59,240 bases of DNA from Monosiga brevicollis MX1. Its lineage: Eukaryota > Opisthokonta > Choanoflagellata > Craspedida > Salpingoecidae. The position numbers and the translations under genes are program-made. The stretch lies in contig NW_001865043.1 of assembly GCF_000002865.3 (NCBI RefSeq), forward strand, positions 602,513 to 661,752. The letters are read 5' to 3'. Below, one piece after another: positions 42,926-56,600 of the stretch (positions within the stretch are counted from its first letter, which is position 1; every line of letters begins with the position of its first letter). Under the pieces are notes generated by a model. It made no database searches. It saw only the letters and a list, made by a program, of their open reading frames with translations, and was not told the DNA's origin.

Positions 42926-44896
42926 CCAAAACTTCTGATGCAACCAATGTCTTGCCAGTTTGACTTGCGCGCCCGCGAGGCGAGCTACGTCTTGTCGCTT
43001 GAAGCACCGGTGGCCATTAAGATGGTGATCTTAACGTGCGATGTGGCCGTGGATTTGCTGGACGCCAAGACCAATGCGGCTGTGGCCACCTTTACCCTCA
43101 ACCAAGTGGGTAGATGGCTCTCTGAAATGCATTTTGAGCCTCCCGGCTTACTTTGCAAACACTCAACAATGCTAAATCAAACCCGCTTGGTGGCACGACA
43201 GGCTACGCGTGGAGTCAACGCTGCCTATCGATTCCAAAGCAATACATCCCAGCTCAACTTGAAGGTAGGCTTCGCATCCAGACTGTTGCACTGGAGCTTT
43301 CATGATGAATCGCTCCATTTTGGTAGCTTGAAGCGAGAGGGTCAATAGAAGGAAAGAGCTGTGGCATGACAAAAAAAAAACAAAAAAAAAAACACAGCGG
43401 CTTCCTCAAGCATCCTGACCGCACCTTGTGCATAGGTCCGCTCAATTGAGGGCCAGGCCGGAGTTTTGGAGGTATTGTCTGCCATTTCATGTTGACACCT
43501 GATGCGGCACCGCAATCACTCAGGCCTGCGTGTAATGGCGTGACGAGATGGATCACTTGCTGTTTTCTTGTTATGGTGTGCCCCCGTCTGCAGGTTTTTG
43601 TTGTTCTTGACATTCCCATGACCATGGCGCGATCCTTCTCCTATCCCATCCGTGCGCTTGCCCTTCACGAGCGCACCAACAATCCGATTGATGAGAACCG
43701 GTGTGACCCTGATTCTTGTCTTGTTTCGTCAGCTAGCCAGCCACTTGCATCTGTCGCTGACTTGCATGGACATTGCGTGTCTTAATGGTAGACCATTGAG
43801 CACCTTGAACCTCAAAGGCAGCTTTGACGTGCATCAAGCCATGGCTTGGCTGGGCAGGTGTCTACCTGGCATTAATGCGGCCGAGTCCGCGCAAAAGGCC
43901 TGCCTTCAGTTTGAGTCATCATATCTTGGTACACAATTGGAGTTGGATGTGAGGTAAATTTCATGAAAGAGCGACCTCTGGCACGCTGAAAGAACGCGGA
44001 TGTAAGTTGCTGGGAGTGGCCATGTCTCACAAGCACATGCTACTTCGTAGTGATGGCTCACTCAAGGCGCGCGCTGACAACTGGTCCACTCTCTGCATTG
44101 TCCGTGATGTGGTGTTACGCGCCGCGACGGAAAGCAATGCGCGCATCGAATTTAGCGCGGGTACGCCCAGACTACACCATCTCCGTTTGAATGCCAAATT
44201 TTGATGCCGAGGCTAAATCGCTGGCGAACCTCCTATGCGTGTCTCTCCGCAGATTGCCATCCAGAAGCAGCGCTGTACATCATCACGCTACTGGAGCCCA
44301 TGCTGCGGGAACAGCTGGAATTGACAAAGAAGATTGAGATTCTACAAGCGCTCAAAGAGCTGGAAACGCAAGAGGGCAAGGCCGAGGCCTTGACGCCCGA
44401 CTATGAGCAGATTCTTGGTGAGTTGTCGCTTGGCCTTGCTCTTCGTGCTCTCCCGCCTTGGCTCGTGCTCACCCTGCCACGCTGTCATACATGCTCAGTG
44501 CACGCGGCTGAATTGACGGCCGCATTCGAAGCCCACCCCAGTCATCTGGAACGTCTATATGGCATTATTACGGACTTGTACATTGATTTGGCCAAGGCTC
44601 AGGTCGGTTTGTGCTGAATTGGACGTGGTCTGCACAGCCACTGACAACCACGAAGCAAGGGAGACGGGGATTAATCCAGGCGCTCGCGCATACCCACTCA
44701 ATGGTATCTGTACGAGACGAGTGATCGAGCTCAGAAGAAGAAAAAAAGCAATGCGTGCTTACTCATAACCATGTTATGGCTACTTTGGCAGGGTATCAAC
44801 GGCAAGCCTCATATTCCCCGAGTGATTGATGCTCTCAACGATGAAAACTTTGACATGTTGGTTGATATGTTTCACCAACTGAACAGTGCTGCTTAA
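40213..44896 (+). CDS. BBS7: Bardet-Biedl syndrome protein 7, BBSome subunit
   Basis: Some 18 short exons. The start at 40213 reads MLLSLTPLEYLK, aligning with the beginning of BBS7. Next come LVVGDRDGSVGVFALKKG, PVFKTIGGTPIDSV, KERIFVAANTEV, KGKNFFNISTFMAERI and GEHVYSHYIDN. These are blades of the N-terminal beta-propeller, continued by LLFGTQQGSFGLIQLG and ILVGRLDGTVQVYAF and closed by VVVGTFNGQILGL. A coiled coil (KSIALLEQQLAAAQSKG) links to the GAE-like domain (REASYVLSLEAPVAIKMVIL, DLLDAKTNAAVATFTL, VRSIEGQAGVLEVFV) and platform. The helical end has EILQALKELETQEGKA, HLERLYGIITDLYIDL and LVDMFHQLNSAA. The BBSome carries membrane proteins in and out of cilia, consistent with a flagellated organism. 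Introns hold a 50-bp T run and a CTCTCC array. Exact edges of some small exons are approximate. Confidence 0.93.
42876..42925. repeat. Poly(T) tract, about 50 bp, in a BBS7 intron
   Basis: An unbroken T run between the exon ending QLEVRHS and the exon starting FDLRARE. It is next to the 3' splice site and could act as an extreme polypyrimidine tract. Its true length is likely to vary. Confidence 0.95.
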
Positions 44897-45043
44897 GCCC
44901 CATGAAAAATATCATGCTGGGTAGTAGGGGGCGTGTGCCCATCTCCAGCATCGCAGGAGGACTCGCGACCGGAAGATAAAGCTTGCTTTTAATGTTCATG
45001 CCAGGCAAGGCGCATTTCTTCGTCGGTTGAGATGGCATCCGAG

Positions 45044-47172
45044 TTAATTCAGAGTGCTGAGCGCCCGCTGGTAGCCATCTTGTCGCACATCCTTGAGAAA
45101 TTGGACGAGCTCAGTGCCACCAGTACCACGCTCGGCCGGTCCACCGTCACCCTTGACTTTGCTGTCAACCAAAGCAGGGTAAGCACGGAAGAGGCATGAG
45201 ACAAATTTGTTTTTGGTTCTTGATTTTGTTGCGTGTTTGTTTGGCTTTTGGCTTTTGAGCGACGTTGCATTGACAGGGGGCTGCAGGCAAGAGACAAAGA
45301 GCGGTGGGCAACTGGTCGAACTGCAAGTCATTGCAATGATTCGCACGCACCGGGCTGGGTTGATGATGAAGCGGGCTACGATGCGGAGGTGCTCGTCGCG
45401 GAAAGCCTTGAGAGCCGCCGCCACACCAGCATAGGCATCGCGTGCTGCCTGTGAGGATTCGGGCAAGAAATGCTGCAAGACCTCACGCTCAATGGCAAGC
45501 TGTGATAGAAAAGCACGATGTCGCTCCACCATGTAATGACGCATAGCTTGGAGGTAGTGCACTTCTGTCTTCTTGTCCGGATCTTCGACGGCCGTGCTCG
45601 CGTCACCCGCTGTTCCGTGCCGTACGCCCAAGAAGACATCCAGGGCCGCAATGGCTGGACTCTGAGCAGCAGAAGCGCCAAAATAATGCCTAAGTATGTC
45701 ATAGGCCAAAGACGAAGATTATGTGAGGGCTCGGCACGAAGAGTGCCATGATCGAGTGGCGGTGTTCAACGCACTGAGGCTGCTCGTGGTCAACGCCGGC
45801 GTAAACAACACCATTGGGAAGATTGGGATTATTGCGCCAGCCCGCAAGAAAGATGCGGATTTGATTGTAGAAAACATCTGGGTCCAGATGTTCGTGCATG
45901 CGGTGCAGTGCCGCCTGACTGGCTTCGATGGATGCGCTCACGCCGTGGAGGGCAGCAGTGACGCCTTTCGCAGCAAGAGCGTATTTGACCAGGGAGAAAT
46001 CCAGCGGCGAAGCTTGATATGAGGGTTCAATCTAATCAAATGGCGCTTGACAGAGCAATCACTCACCTGCACTATCTTTTTTGGCGGCTGCCTCAATGGC
46101 ACTCAACATGTGTTGCAGGCTGACACCGCCACGGTACTCAATCTACCCCAGCTTGGTGTGAGAATAGCGTCGGCACGACCCACGATAGGCGTGGCAAGCT
46201 CACCTCTGTGGTGACAGCGTAAAACCAAGTTTCGTCGGGAGCTAAGGTGCACAAATTCGTGAAAAAATTGGCCAGGATGAGTTGAGTCGTGTCGGCTCAT
46301 CTCATCATCGGGCGTACCACCAACCCCAAATGGGGTGAGCTCTTGCTTTGATGCAACGACATCGACCTACTGCCGGTAAACGAGTGGAGAATGTCAATGT
46401 TGTCGGCCAGCGGGGGTAAACTGGGATCACGTAGGTTCCAGTTGAACATGTCCACCGTGTAGTGCGTGGCGATTGGTGCGATGCCCAGCAGTCTATGCGT
46501 TGCTTTCAGCGGGTGAGAGGCGAGTCAGAAGCTGGAAGGCGCTTCGCGATGGGTCAAGGCACGAACCTGCCGGCGGCATGGGCAAGGGTGGAGAGTGGAG
46601 CAGGGATTGTGTCGAGTCCTTGTTCTGCCCCAGCACACCACACATAGGCATTGGTAGCCATGGTCAACAGATGATAGGCGTGAGCTCGCTGACGCCAGGG
46701 CAGCCGGCTGAGCGCCTAGATGCCGTCAAGTTGAAGGCGTGGTGAGGCGTTACGCGAGCACCGCGAGCATGGACATCGAAGCTTCGACCGCACCTCTTCT
46801 GGTTCCTGCTCCGGATCCAAGACAGCTTGCGCAGCATGGAGAAGCGTAGATCGAAAGGCCTCGGGATCCTGCATGGCCGTACTTAATTGCGACAACAAGG
46901 CCTGTGCAACACACGGATTGCGTCCAAGAAGGTGATGTGAGCTGTGAACGGCGCGCCATGGAACCACGCCTGCCCTGCATGGCACTGGGTCAGTGTGCGG
47001 CCCACCTCGAGCTCCTGCCAGCCAGCAGGTAGGCGAACATCCTTGGCTTGCACAAGGGGCAAGAACCCGTTCTGCTCAGACGTCTCGAACGCAGCCAGCT
47101 GCGCTCGCAGCGACCCGCCTTTGGCTGTGCTCGCCATGCCTGCAGTTGTGGTGACGGCTACTTCGGGCATGG
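45044..47172 (-). CDS. IDO: Indoleamine 2,3-dioxygenase-family heme enzyme
   Basis: About ten exons on the minus strand. The N-terminus (start 47172 MPEVAVTTTAG or 47139 MASTAKGG) has EQNGFLPLVQAKDVRLPAGW. Next is AYHLLTMATNAYVWCAGAEQ (around 46650), aligning with the THVYVRCDGD block; then MFNWNLRDPSLPPLADNIDI, DETWFYAVTTEIEY, and HEHLDPDVFYNQIRIFLAGW with NLPNGVVYAGV. The active-site exon follows: QAMRHYMVERHRAFLSQL, then FRDEHLRIVARFI, whose His is the expected proximal heme ligand. The last exon, GTGGTELVQFLKDVR, is the conserved C-terminal loop. The family opens the tryptophan indole ring with O2, starting the kynurenine pathway. Key residues appear intact. Tail-to-tail with BBS7, 147 bp apart. 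Confidence 0.92.
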
Positions 47173-47818
<646 letters not shown>

Positions 47819-50800
47819 TCATTCGAGCACAATGCGCTCGACCGCTTGACCGTTGCTTTGATCCTGCTCGACCGCCACCTCAGCCAGCTGGCCGTTGTCT
47901 TGAGACAGCACGACATCCCGGTACTTGTGAAAGCAAACGGGAAGGGAATCTGTGGGCCGCAGCAGGACCTCTTGCTTGACAACTACCCATGCCAAATAAC
48001 GCAGTGATGAGCGAACCAAGGCACAGGGACAACAGGTGTAGCCACCAATGTGTAACCACTGTCGCAAATCTTGTAGACCGACGCGACTGACCTCGCAGTA
48101 CGTCATTGACAATGGCAGGTGCAGCTGCTGGATCTTGCTGCATTCGACGACTAACGTCAGCAAAATAAGCCGAGGCTGGACCTTTGTACCTACTCCACCC
48201 AATGCCGAAGAAAGTGGTGGATGAGGAACCTTTCAGCACAAATGCTTGCTGCCATTCTTGACTCAAGCCATGAGCGCATATCCTCGGGGCTGACCAGCGA
48301 ATCAAGCGCTTCTCCAAATCGCAAAGCTGACCCACGGCGCCTCTCGCCGCTTCCTCCTCGCACTAATTCCAAAGTAAAATAACAACAGTGAGAAGAGCAT
48401 GTGTCGCGTGAAGCAACCACCAAGGGAACAGGCCGCTTCAAGGAAACGCACCACTTGTCGAAACAAGCGTGAACTGCGCACTTCACGCAAGAGTTCTGAA
48501 TCGGCAAAGGCCGAATTATCCAGCGGGTGCAGCTTGATAGCAGCCTCCTTTTCCTTTTCCCGTTCCTCGCGCTCCGTTACATCACGTTGACTCCTGTCCA
48601 CGACACCACCGATGCTTGGTCATGACACGTGTCGAGCACGAAAATTGTGCATTTGCGCCTCGCAGCAGTTTTGGACTCCCGCGAGCCCAACATTCAAAGA
48701 AACGCACCGACTTTCATCCATAGCCTTAGACATGGCCATTCGGTTCACAAGCTCAATGTACTCCTCATCCGCCAGCTCCTAGTTGCACGTATTGCAAAGG
48801 AGGGGCGAGGGCAGCCCAATTGAGCTTCAACAGACAAAGCGACTTGGTCGTTCCTTCCTCCGACCCCCCAAACTTCCAAAGAAACTTTGCGTGCACACAA
48901 GAACAAGGGTTGTGCAGCTCAAGTCGCCCCGAGCTGACTAGCTGCTTTTGAAAGACAGACACGTTCAAGGGTGCACACTCACGTAAACGGCGCTTTTTGA
49001 AGCTTCCTCGCCCTGCTCATGCAAGGAGTTGATGGCGTTCAAAACAAATGGCCATGGCACTCGGCGAATTAACGAATAAAGTACCACACTCTCTGCGTCA
49101 GGCTTGCATTGCTGTGTGGGTTGCTCCGATCTGGTATTGACAAGAGCATCGTTGAGTCAGAAGACGACAGGTTTGCAAAGATCTTGAGGCTGATTTGCAC
49201 ACACACACACACACACGCACACACGACCGTGCAACGATGAGCGCAACTAACGTGGCTCGAATGGCAAACTGGCGGCTGGGATTGAGCTCGAAAGAAACCC
49301 GTTGGCCCACAAAATCCACCTTGACAGCACACAGCTCGCCAGAGAGGTGGACATAGCTACACATGCATGGGATGCATCGCGTCAAAGTCTTGTGAAGAGA
49401 GCGCATCAATTGGCCCTTAATCTTGCTTGCCGTGCTCAACTTACAGCGGATGTAACTTTTGGCGAGTCTGATGCTGCTTGTGACAAACATTGATGGCACG
49501 CACGAGCGTATCAGGGAGGTGTGTCCAGCTGACAGCCCCTGGTGCCTGCGATCAAGACACAGAAACATGAATGAGACGAGCAAGAAAGTAGCTGTTTGTG
49601 CAGCACCGAAGAAACCAAAGTACAGCGTACCCCTCGCAGTTGACCCCGAGTAATGTTCATCATCCAGCGTGGCTGTAGTTCCCCGTTAAGGAAGATGGCG
49701 TCTGTAACTGCACGACCTGCCGCCCCTATAAGCACGCCAAGTTTAAAGCACATTCAACCACTGCCTCTCCCTCGCTCCCTTCCCCGCGCAATGATCAAAA
49801 GGAAAACGAGGGCCCACCTGCCACGGTCGTCGGTGGTGCGTGCTGTACAGCGGTTGGGGGTGGGTGGGACTGATTGCTGGATGAGCGTGGCCCCGTCTGC
49901 AGTGCTGGTGACTGTGAAAACGCATGCTGACGCTCAGACGGGGGTTGAGACGGCAAACGCCCTGGTGCAGGCGGCACCACGCTGTGCCGCGGTGTAGCAG
50001 AGGTCTGCGATTGCGTTGAGGAAGTGGCTGCGGCGTGCTGCTTGGACGGCTTTAAAGTCACCAGCGCCCGCTTGGCAGGAGGCGCAGCAGTGCTAGAAGC
50101 TGAAGATATGGAACCATGTCTGGCGGGCTTCGCCTGGGGCATGCGCGGCCCAGCGACTGCCTGTTGCTGGAGACGATGTCGTTGTAAAATCTGGGAAATT
50201 GAGCAAGCAAAAAAAAAAAATTACATGTGGACGTGGAGCACTGCGCGACTTTAGCATTGAATAGCATGAGCAAGTCAGGGCTGCTGGACACGAACCTGGC
50301 GCGCCAGCTCCTCGAATGGCTGGCGCTGGGCATTTGAAAGCCCTGTCCAAGTTAGTCGAAGGACATCGTCGCTGGCAGTGACACCCGCTCTTCTTTGCTC
50401 TAAACACGAGGCAACGTATCAGGGAAGGCAGGTGGTGAAAGAGCGAAAGTGAACCGGGGTCCCACGAAGGAAACGTCAAGTGTATGTCAGCACGAAAGCT
50501 GATAAAGGGACCAGGGCCAGCGCCACATTGGACGCCAGGTACGCGGCGGGACATAGACGAACGCTGGCAGAAAACGGTGAAGCCGGTCACTTGAAGTGAG
50601 GATTGCTTGTTGGCATCGGACGGGATGCGCTGCTGTTGATGGGAGTGTGCCACTGCTTGAGCGCTGGGGGGAGCACGAGGCTGCTGGTGCGCTGAGGGTG
50701 GCTGTGACTGCGGTGGGACCAAAGCATGAGCCTGGGCTTGCGTCTGAGTCAGCGGTGCCTGAGACTGAGACTGAGACTGAGACTGAGACTGTGACTGTGA

Positions 50801-51306
50801 CTGTGACTGTGACGATTGGACTTGAGCGCGGTGCCAGTTCAACGCAGCATTGGTATCCTGGCCGAGCTGGTCCTGTTTGACGTCTTTGAGGGTACCGACT
50901 GGGCTCCTGGTGTGTGTCATGTGGCACCCGTCGATGGTAGGCAGCAGCGCACATGATTAGGTGAGAAGGCAAGGCAGAAAGAGGCGTCGACTCGAAACAT
51001 ATGCGTACTGACCAAAAGGCGGGGTGCACCATCTTCCGAGCCGTAGGATCACTCTGCATAATTGCTTTCAGTTGTGCGATCAGCTCAGCCTAGTTCGTGA
51101 TCGCCCCGTGCCGAATCAGATAAGTTTGGGCGACATGAAGACACGTTAAATTGCCTACAACTGGAAGAACGGGAAGCCACGCGTAGCAAGCAGCAGTCGT
51201 GCTGCTCTTTGCGAGGGCTTACTTTTTTGCCATAGGTCTTATACCCCATGGCTCTGAGATATAGCTTGAGGTCGGCCACTCGAAGCTGGGACCAAGGATT
51301 AGCCAT
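47819..51306 (-). CDS. SAP-domain protein with Gln/Ser-rich region, function unknown
   Basis: Exon 1 starts at 51306 and reads MANPWSQLRVADLKLYLRAM then GYKTYGKK. Exon 2 continues AELIAQLKAIMQSDPTARKM. Together they form a SAP motif, a 35-residue helix-turn-helix that binds DNA in chromatin proteins. The next exons contain an (SQ)n stretch (from 50811 down to about 50760), Gln/Pro/Ala-rich linkers, and a basic Ser/Thr/Pro-rich exon (about 50150-49800). Structured exons follow: ITRGQLR, DFVGQRVSFELNPSRQFAIR, VPWPFVLNAINSLHEQGEE, ELADEEYIELVNRMAMSKAM and EAAIKLHPLDNSAFADSELL. The last exon ends QAVERIVLE at 47819. PIAS proteins also start with SAP, but I see no SP-RING cysteines, so that assignment is not made. 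The exon chain between 48600 and 47819 is the least certain part. Confidence 0.6.
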
Positions 51307-52030
<724 letters not shown>

Positions 52031-53132
52031 TTAAGCGCGCGTGTACAGGGCCTTGCGGCGAAACCACTTGGCAATGGTGTTGCCGTTGGCGTCGACCATG
52101 GCGACACGTTCGCCGTGAACCCGAATTTCTGGCTGGAGTTTGTAGCCCGCAGGCTGCTTGCCAATGTCAAAGGCTTCATAGCCCATATCGGCAAAGCTGG
52201 GGATGTTGAACCCTCGATCTTCCTCAACGGTAAAGTCAGCCTCGTTCACGGCGTAGAAGCGAACGATGCGGTCTTGAATGGGCTCGACTTTTTCACCCTT
52301 CATGCGTCGCAATAAGAGGCAAAGCGACTCGCCACCACTGGTGAGACGGGCATCTCTGGACCTATGTAAGGATGTGTTGAAACAGAACAGCCCAATGAGG
52401 CGACCGGTAATACCCCAAGATCGGAGAGTCAGCAATCGGGAGATCATGAGGAAAAGCAATCAGACAGTTGAGAATGGACAAAACACGCCGGTTGTCGCGG
52501 CTACGGAGATTGACATACCGTTTCCCCATCTTGAAGAAATGCTCAAAGGCATCGAGATTCACTAGCTTGCCGCGGGCCGTGACCTCTTGCTGCACCCAGC
52601 CGCGGCCAAGCCAGCCCTCTAGCTCGCCCAAGAGCTCGTGCGCCCGGCCTGCGGCGAAGGCTTTATCCACTGCCTCAGTGGTGAGCCAAGCCGCAATGAC
52701 GGGGCCGTGGTACAGCTGACCAGCCACCTCAATGCAGCCCATGCGCCCTTCAACCTGAGGGATGCAGTGCTGGTCCACCCACAGCTTCTTGTGTTTGGCA
52801 ACGTGGGGTTTCAGGCGTTCAGAGTGGACATGATCAAGAATCTCCGTCTCGTGCTTGGCCTGAAAATCGCGAAGCACAGAGTCCCAGCGAGTGCTCATGA
52901 TCTTGGCAAAGTCAAAGGCCGGTCCGTCCCAACGGTAGGAGAGCGCGGTAAGCGGAGCCTCATCATCGCGGGCAAAGGCCACGTAGGACCAGCGAGGGTG
53001 ATCGCGCAGGTCGCGCATGATCGTCTTCCATGACGAGACATCCACGTTTGTGTTCAAAAATACTTTGAGTTTACCGGCCATCGTGCTGGGATCGGATGCT
53101 TGGACGGCTTGGCGTGATTTACACGAAAACAT
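52031..53132 (-). CDS. HET (heterokaryon incompatibility-like) domain protein
   Basis: Two exons, 53132 (or 53081)-52519 and 52361-52031, join in phase 2 across a 157-bp intron. Starting at MAGKLKVFLNT (53081) gives 297 residues; an in-frame ATG at 53132 adds 17. The body carries the three hallmarks of a HET domain. TALSYRWDG corresponds to the first block (ALSYxWG). KLWVDQHCIPQ corresponds to the second (lWiDalCInQ). WLGRGWVQQEV corresponds to the third (RgWtxQE). After it, a C-terminal exon encodes about 110 residues of alpha/beta-looking sequence (RIVRFYAVNEADFTVEEDRG) with no family I recognise. HET domains are best known from fungal allorecognition and cell death; TIR-like NADase activity has been proposed for some. 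The role here is unknown. Confidence 0.72.
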
Positions 53133-53615
53133 TGAAGCCTGCAGTCACCAGAGCATAAAAAAAGACCGGGATGGCAAATGAAAGTGAGCTGATGGCAAAT
53201 GAAAGTGCCCACCGGTAGCTCACTGACGAGAGAGTCAGGGAGGCATCAACGCGCGCCTGATTGCAGACCAAAATGAGCCCCTCTCAACAAGCCGTCTCGA
53301 GAATAGTGTTTGGCGCGACCCGACCCCGCCCTAGGACCATCCAACCCACCTACCTCAGTCCGATGAAGACACGAGAAGAAGAAAATGAGCCTGATCAGTG
53401 ATCGAGCGTGATCAAAGCTCTCTCTCTCTCTCTCTCTCTTAAACTCAAACTCTCTCGTAAACTGTCTCTCTCTCTCTCTCTTTGTTGGTTGTTTGACATG
53501 TACGGTTGTCAAGGGGCTAAACAAAAGGGTTCACTTTTGAGGACCAACTTCAAAACATGGGACACCCGGACTATTATGGCGCAGAACCATTTGGACACAT
53601 GCATAGTTGTGCTCG
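53133..53615. promoter_or_regulatory. Upstream region of the HET gene with CT tracts
   Basis: About 480 bp between the HET gene start and the ARM gene stop. Contains (CT)n runs at about 53418-53440 and 53465-53482. No gene seen. Confidence 0.4.
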
Positions 53616-56600
53616 TTAGGTGGAAGTGGTGCCATAGTGGTTGGCCAAGTTTTCTTGGTGAAGGCCGAGAATACGCTCAAACTCCTCCGTCAATGGTCGC
53701 AAACGTTTATTGCGCCGGCCCAACTGCTGCATAATAACACGTGCTGAGCATGGGAACGTCGTTGGCAAGCGGACGACGCACGTTCTGATGAGCGCTATGA
53801 CTGCTGGGGCCCAGGTCCCAAAAAGTCGAGGTGACAAGGCATGAATGAAAGAGCCATGGGCGAATCACACACCGTTGGCCGCTTCTAACTGCTCCACTGC
53901 CACGGGGGTCGCCCGTGCCATCTTAATCAATGCCTTGATCCCCACCTCAACGTGCAACTAAGCTCTCAAAAAGTGGCAAGATTAAAGCTGTTAGCTTCTA
54001 TCGGCAACATGCCGAAGCTCAAATCAAAGTCTGCGGAATACCTCTGGGCCAATCAGCTGCTCCAGTACAAGCACAACGGCATGCCTTTGGGCCAAGTGCG
54101 CCAGCTCCCATTGATCATTCTACAGCCGCATGTACAAAGAGTTTGGCACTAGTCCATGCGAAAGAATGTCACGACAACCAGTTTTTCGCCATCACAGCTC
54201 GAACCGGCGCCTACCGTGGTCACCGCTTTGACGAGAAACCAGCGGGCCGCCGAAAGAATTATCGTAGGTAGCGAAGGCTACGCTCAGCCAGCGTGCCGCT
54301 GTGAGTTGAACGCACTGGACAGGAGGAGGAGTCACCACAACGCACTGCCGCTTGCCTTGAGCAGGATGCGCAGCACGTCATCGACGAGTCCAAGATCCCA
54401 AACTACATGACCCAACGAGTCATCAGCATGCCACACCACCAGCCGGCTGCGAGTATCAACTTGCACCCACCTTGACGTCGTGTTGGCGGGGCCAAAAGAC
54501 TGGCAAGCGCCCAGAGAGCCTTTGTAAAGTATAAACACCATCAGTATCATCGTTAATGTGCAACCAAACTTTCCCCGCCTTCCCCTCTTCTGATGTAAGC
54601 CACCCGATTGAAGCAAATTGAGGAGAGAAAGAGAAGGGTTGTCATCAAGTGTAGCCCAACGCATGTTCGCACATCGTGGCGCAAGTTGGTGCGAGTAGAC
54701 GCCAGCAAGACGGGCGTGCGCTCCAGAATGCCCCACTCCAAGACGGTCTGTAAACATGCGCAAACATCAGCATGAACCCACGGCCACGACGAAAGACATT
54801 CACAAGAACATGTCGCACACCTGGTGTAGTTGCGATGCATCAGGACAGGCCAAGGTATGGGCCCCTAAGTGCACGGCTGCGCCCTGGCAACGAACGCTGA
54901 GGAAGTGCGGGCTACCCTAGTCTGTCAACGCTTGGCAGGTCAATAAGCACGCATACCATGCCATGCTCGCAGGAGCTCCGAAGAGCCTTTGCGAGTGCTT
55001 GATTTGCTGCTTGGAATATGAGGGGTAGCAATGTGACATCATGGTCACCAATGCCAGCGCAAACCCAGAGCAACGTGGCAGTTGTCCTGGCATCTTGTCG
55101 GCAACGCTCCAGCCAAAGGCCGATGGCCGATAGTAGCTGCAGGCATACACACAGGTCAAGCAAGCGTACGAGTTAGCATCTGCAACCTTTGACTGAACAA
55201 CCCGTGAATTGTCAACAGCGGCCAAGAAACAACATGCACCTCTTCAAGCTGCGAACGATCAAGTGGAAGGGGTGAAAAGCTCATGAGGCAATGCAGCAGC
55301 CAGGCGGCTATGCGCAGCTCTTCCTACTCCGGTGATAAAAGGGGGGTGAAAGAAGCCTTTTTCGCACGGATGCGGTTGTGGGACTTTGCAGCGCGCACCA
55401 GTTCTTCACTCTCCGAAAGCACGGTCCAGATGTGTCTCGTTATGCCGTCGGCTACGAGCTGCTGGCAGCCTCGACGATCATAATAAGCCCGCACGCCCAG
55501 AGGTAGCATCTACGAGGACAAGGTGACTTTGTCAGCAAGACGGTGATAGCACATCAACATAAGCGCGACGTTCATTCCAGCACTTTGACAAACCGCTTGA
55601 CTGGATGCCAAACCGAGCTGCCGGGTGGTTATGTCAAGCAAATGCCCTGTGTTCCCCTATCAAAGAGGCAGATGTGTGTGTCAGGTCAAAATGCTTTCTT
55701 AGCAGTGCTCAACGCAACACTCACCTTGAGCAAGGCGGTAAGGGCATGGTCACAGCTATTCGCCGAGAGTGCTAACAGCTATCATTTGACGTCCAGTCAG
55801 AGGATAGGCGTAGACTGAGACGGAATGGCCATCACAATGCGAGGTCGCCCAGTTCAGAACACATCGATAGCTCGTGTGTCTTACCTTGCACACTGCCCCA
55901 AGCGCCGTGGCATTGGGTGGGGTCTCTACCTGCGCCGTGCAAGGACAAAAAGGTCAGCCACGCGAGGCGGTGCGGCAAGCGCGACTCGTGCATGAAGTAG
56001 CTAAGATCACCCAGGCAGAGCTTTGTAAGAGCAAAGAGGCTTCTTGGATCAGTGATAGACAGCGTTCAACCATGCCCACCAGTACCTATTACCAAGGCAA
56101 GCCCGCAAAAGGACTCAATTTCTGAGGTCATATGCCAATGCTCTAACGAAGGGGTGAAAGGCTTATCTGGCCTTACAGAATCAGAGTAGAAAGCTTCAAA
56201 ACCTGGGCCACGGTGGCCCTGTTGAATCAAGTGCTCCGTAAGAACCAACAAGCGGGGCGCTGCTTCCCAGCCCACGGTGCTGAGCTATGAAACGTGAAGA
56301 GAAAGGGCCGATTCAGAACCATGGCGTGAGATGGGCCACCTCGTCTGGGCGACGACTGCAGTGCCTAGCCGACCATGACCTGATGAATGGCATCCTGATC
56401 GGCCACAACCGGTGTTGGCTCGTCATGGTCATCTGTCGTGATGGTGATGATGGACTGCCGCGACTCTTGCTGCGAGTTTCAATACGTGAGTTTGAACACG
56501 GACCGAGGATGATGATGCCCAAGCCTCGCAAGATTACTGTCTCGCTTGGAACAAAGCAAAAGAACTGCGTCGAGTACCTTGACAAAGCCATCTCGGTCTG

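Noticed and set aside
47819-51306. PIAS SUMO ligase
   Set aside because: Only the N-terminal SAP motif fits; no SP-RING Cys/His pattern is found in the downstream exons.
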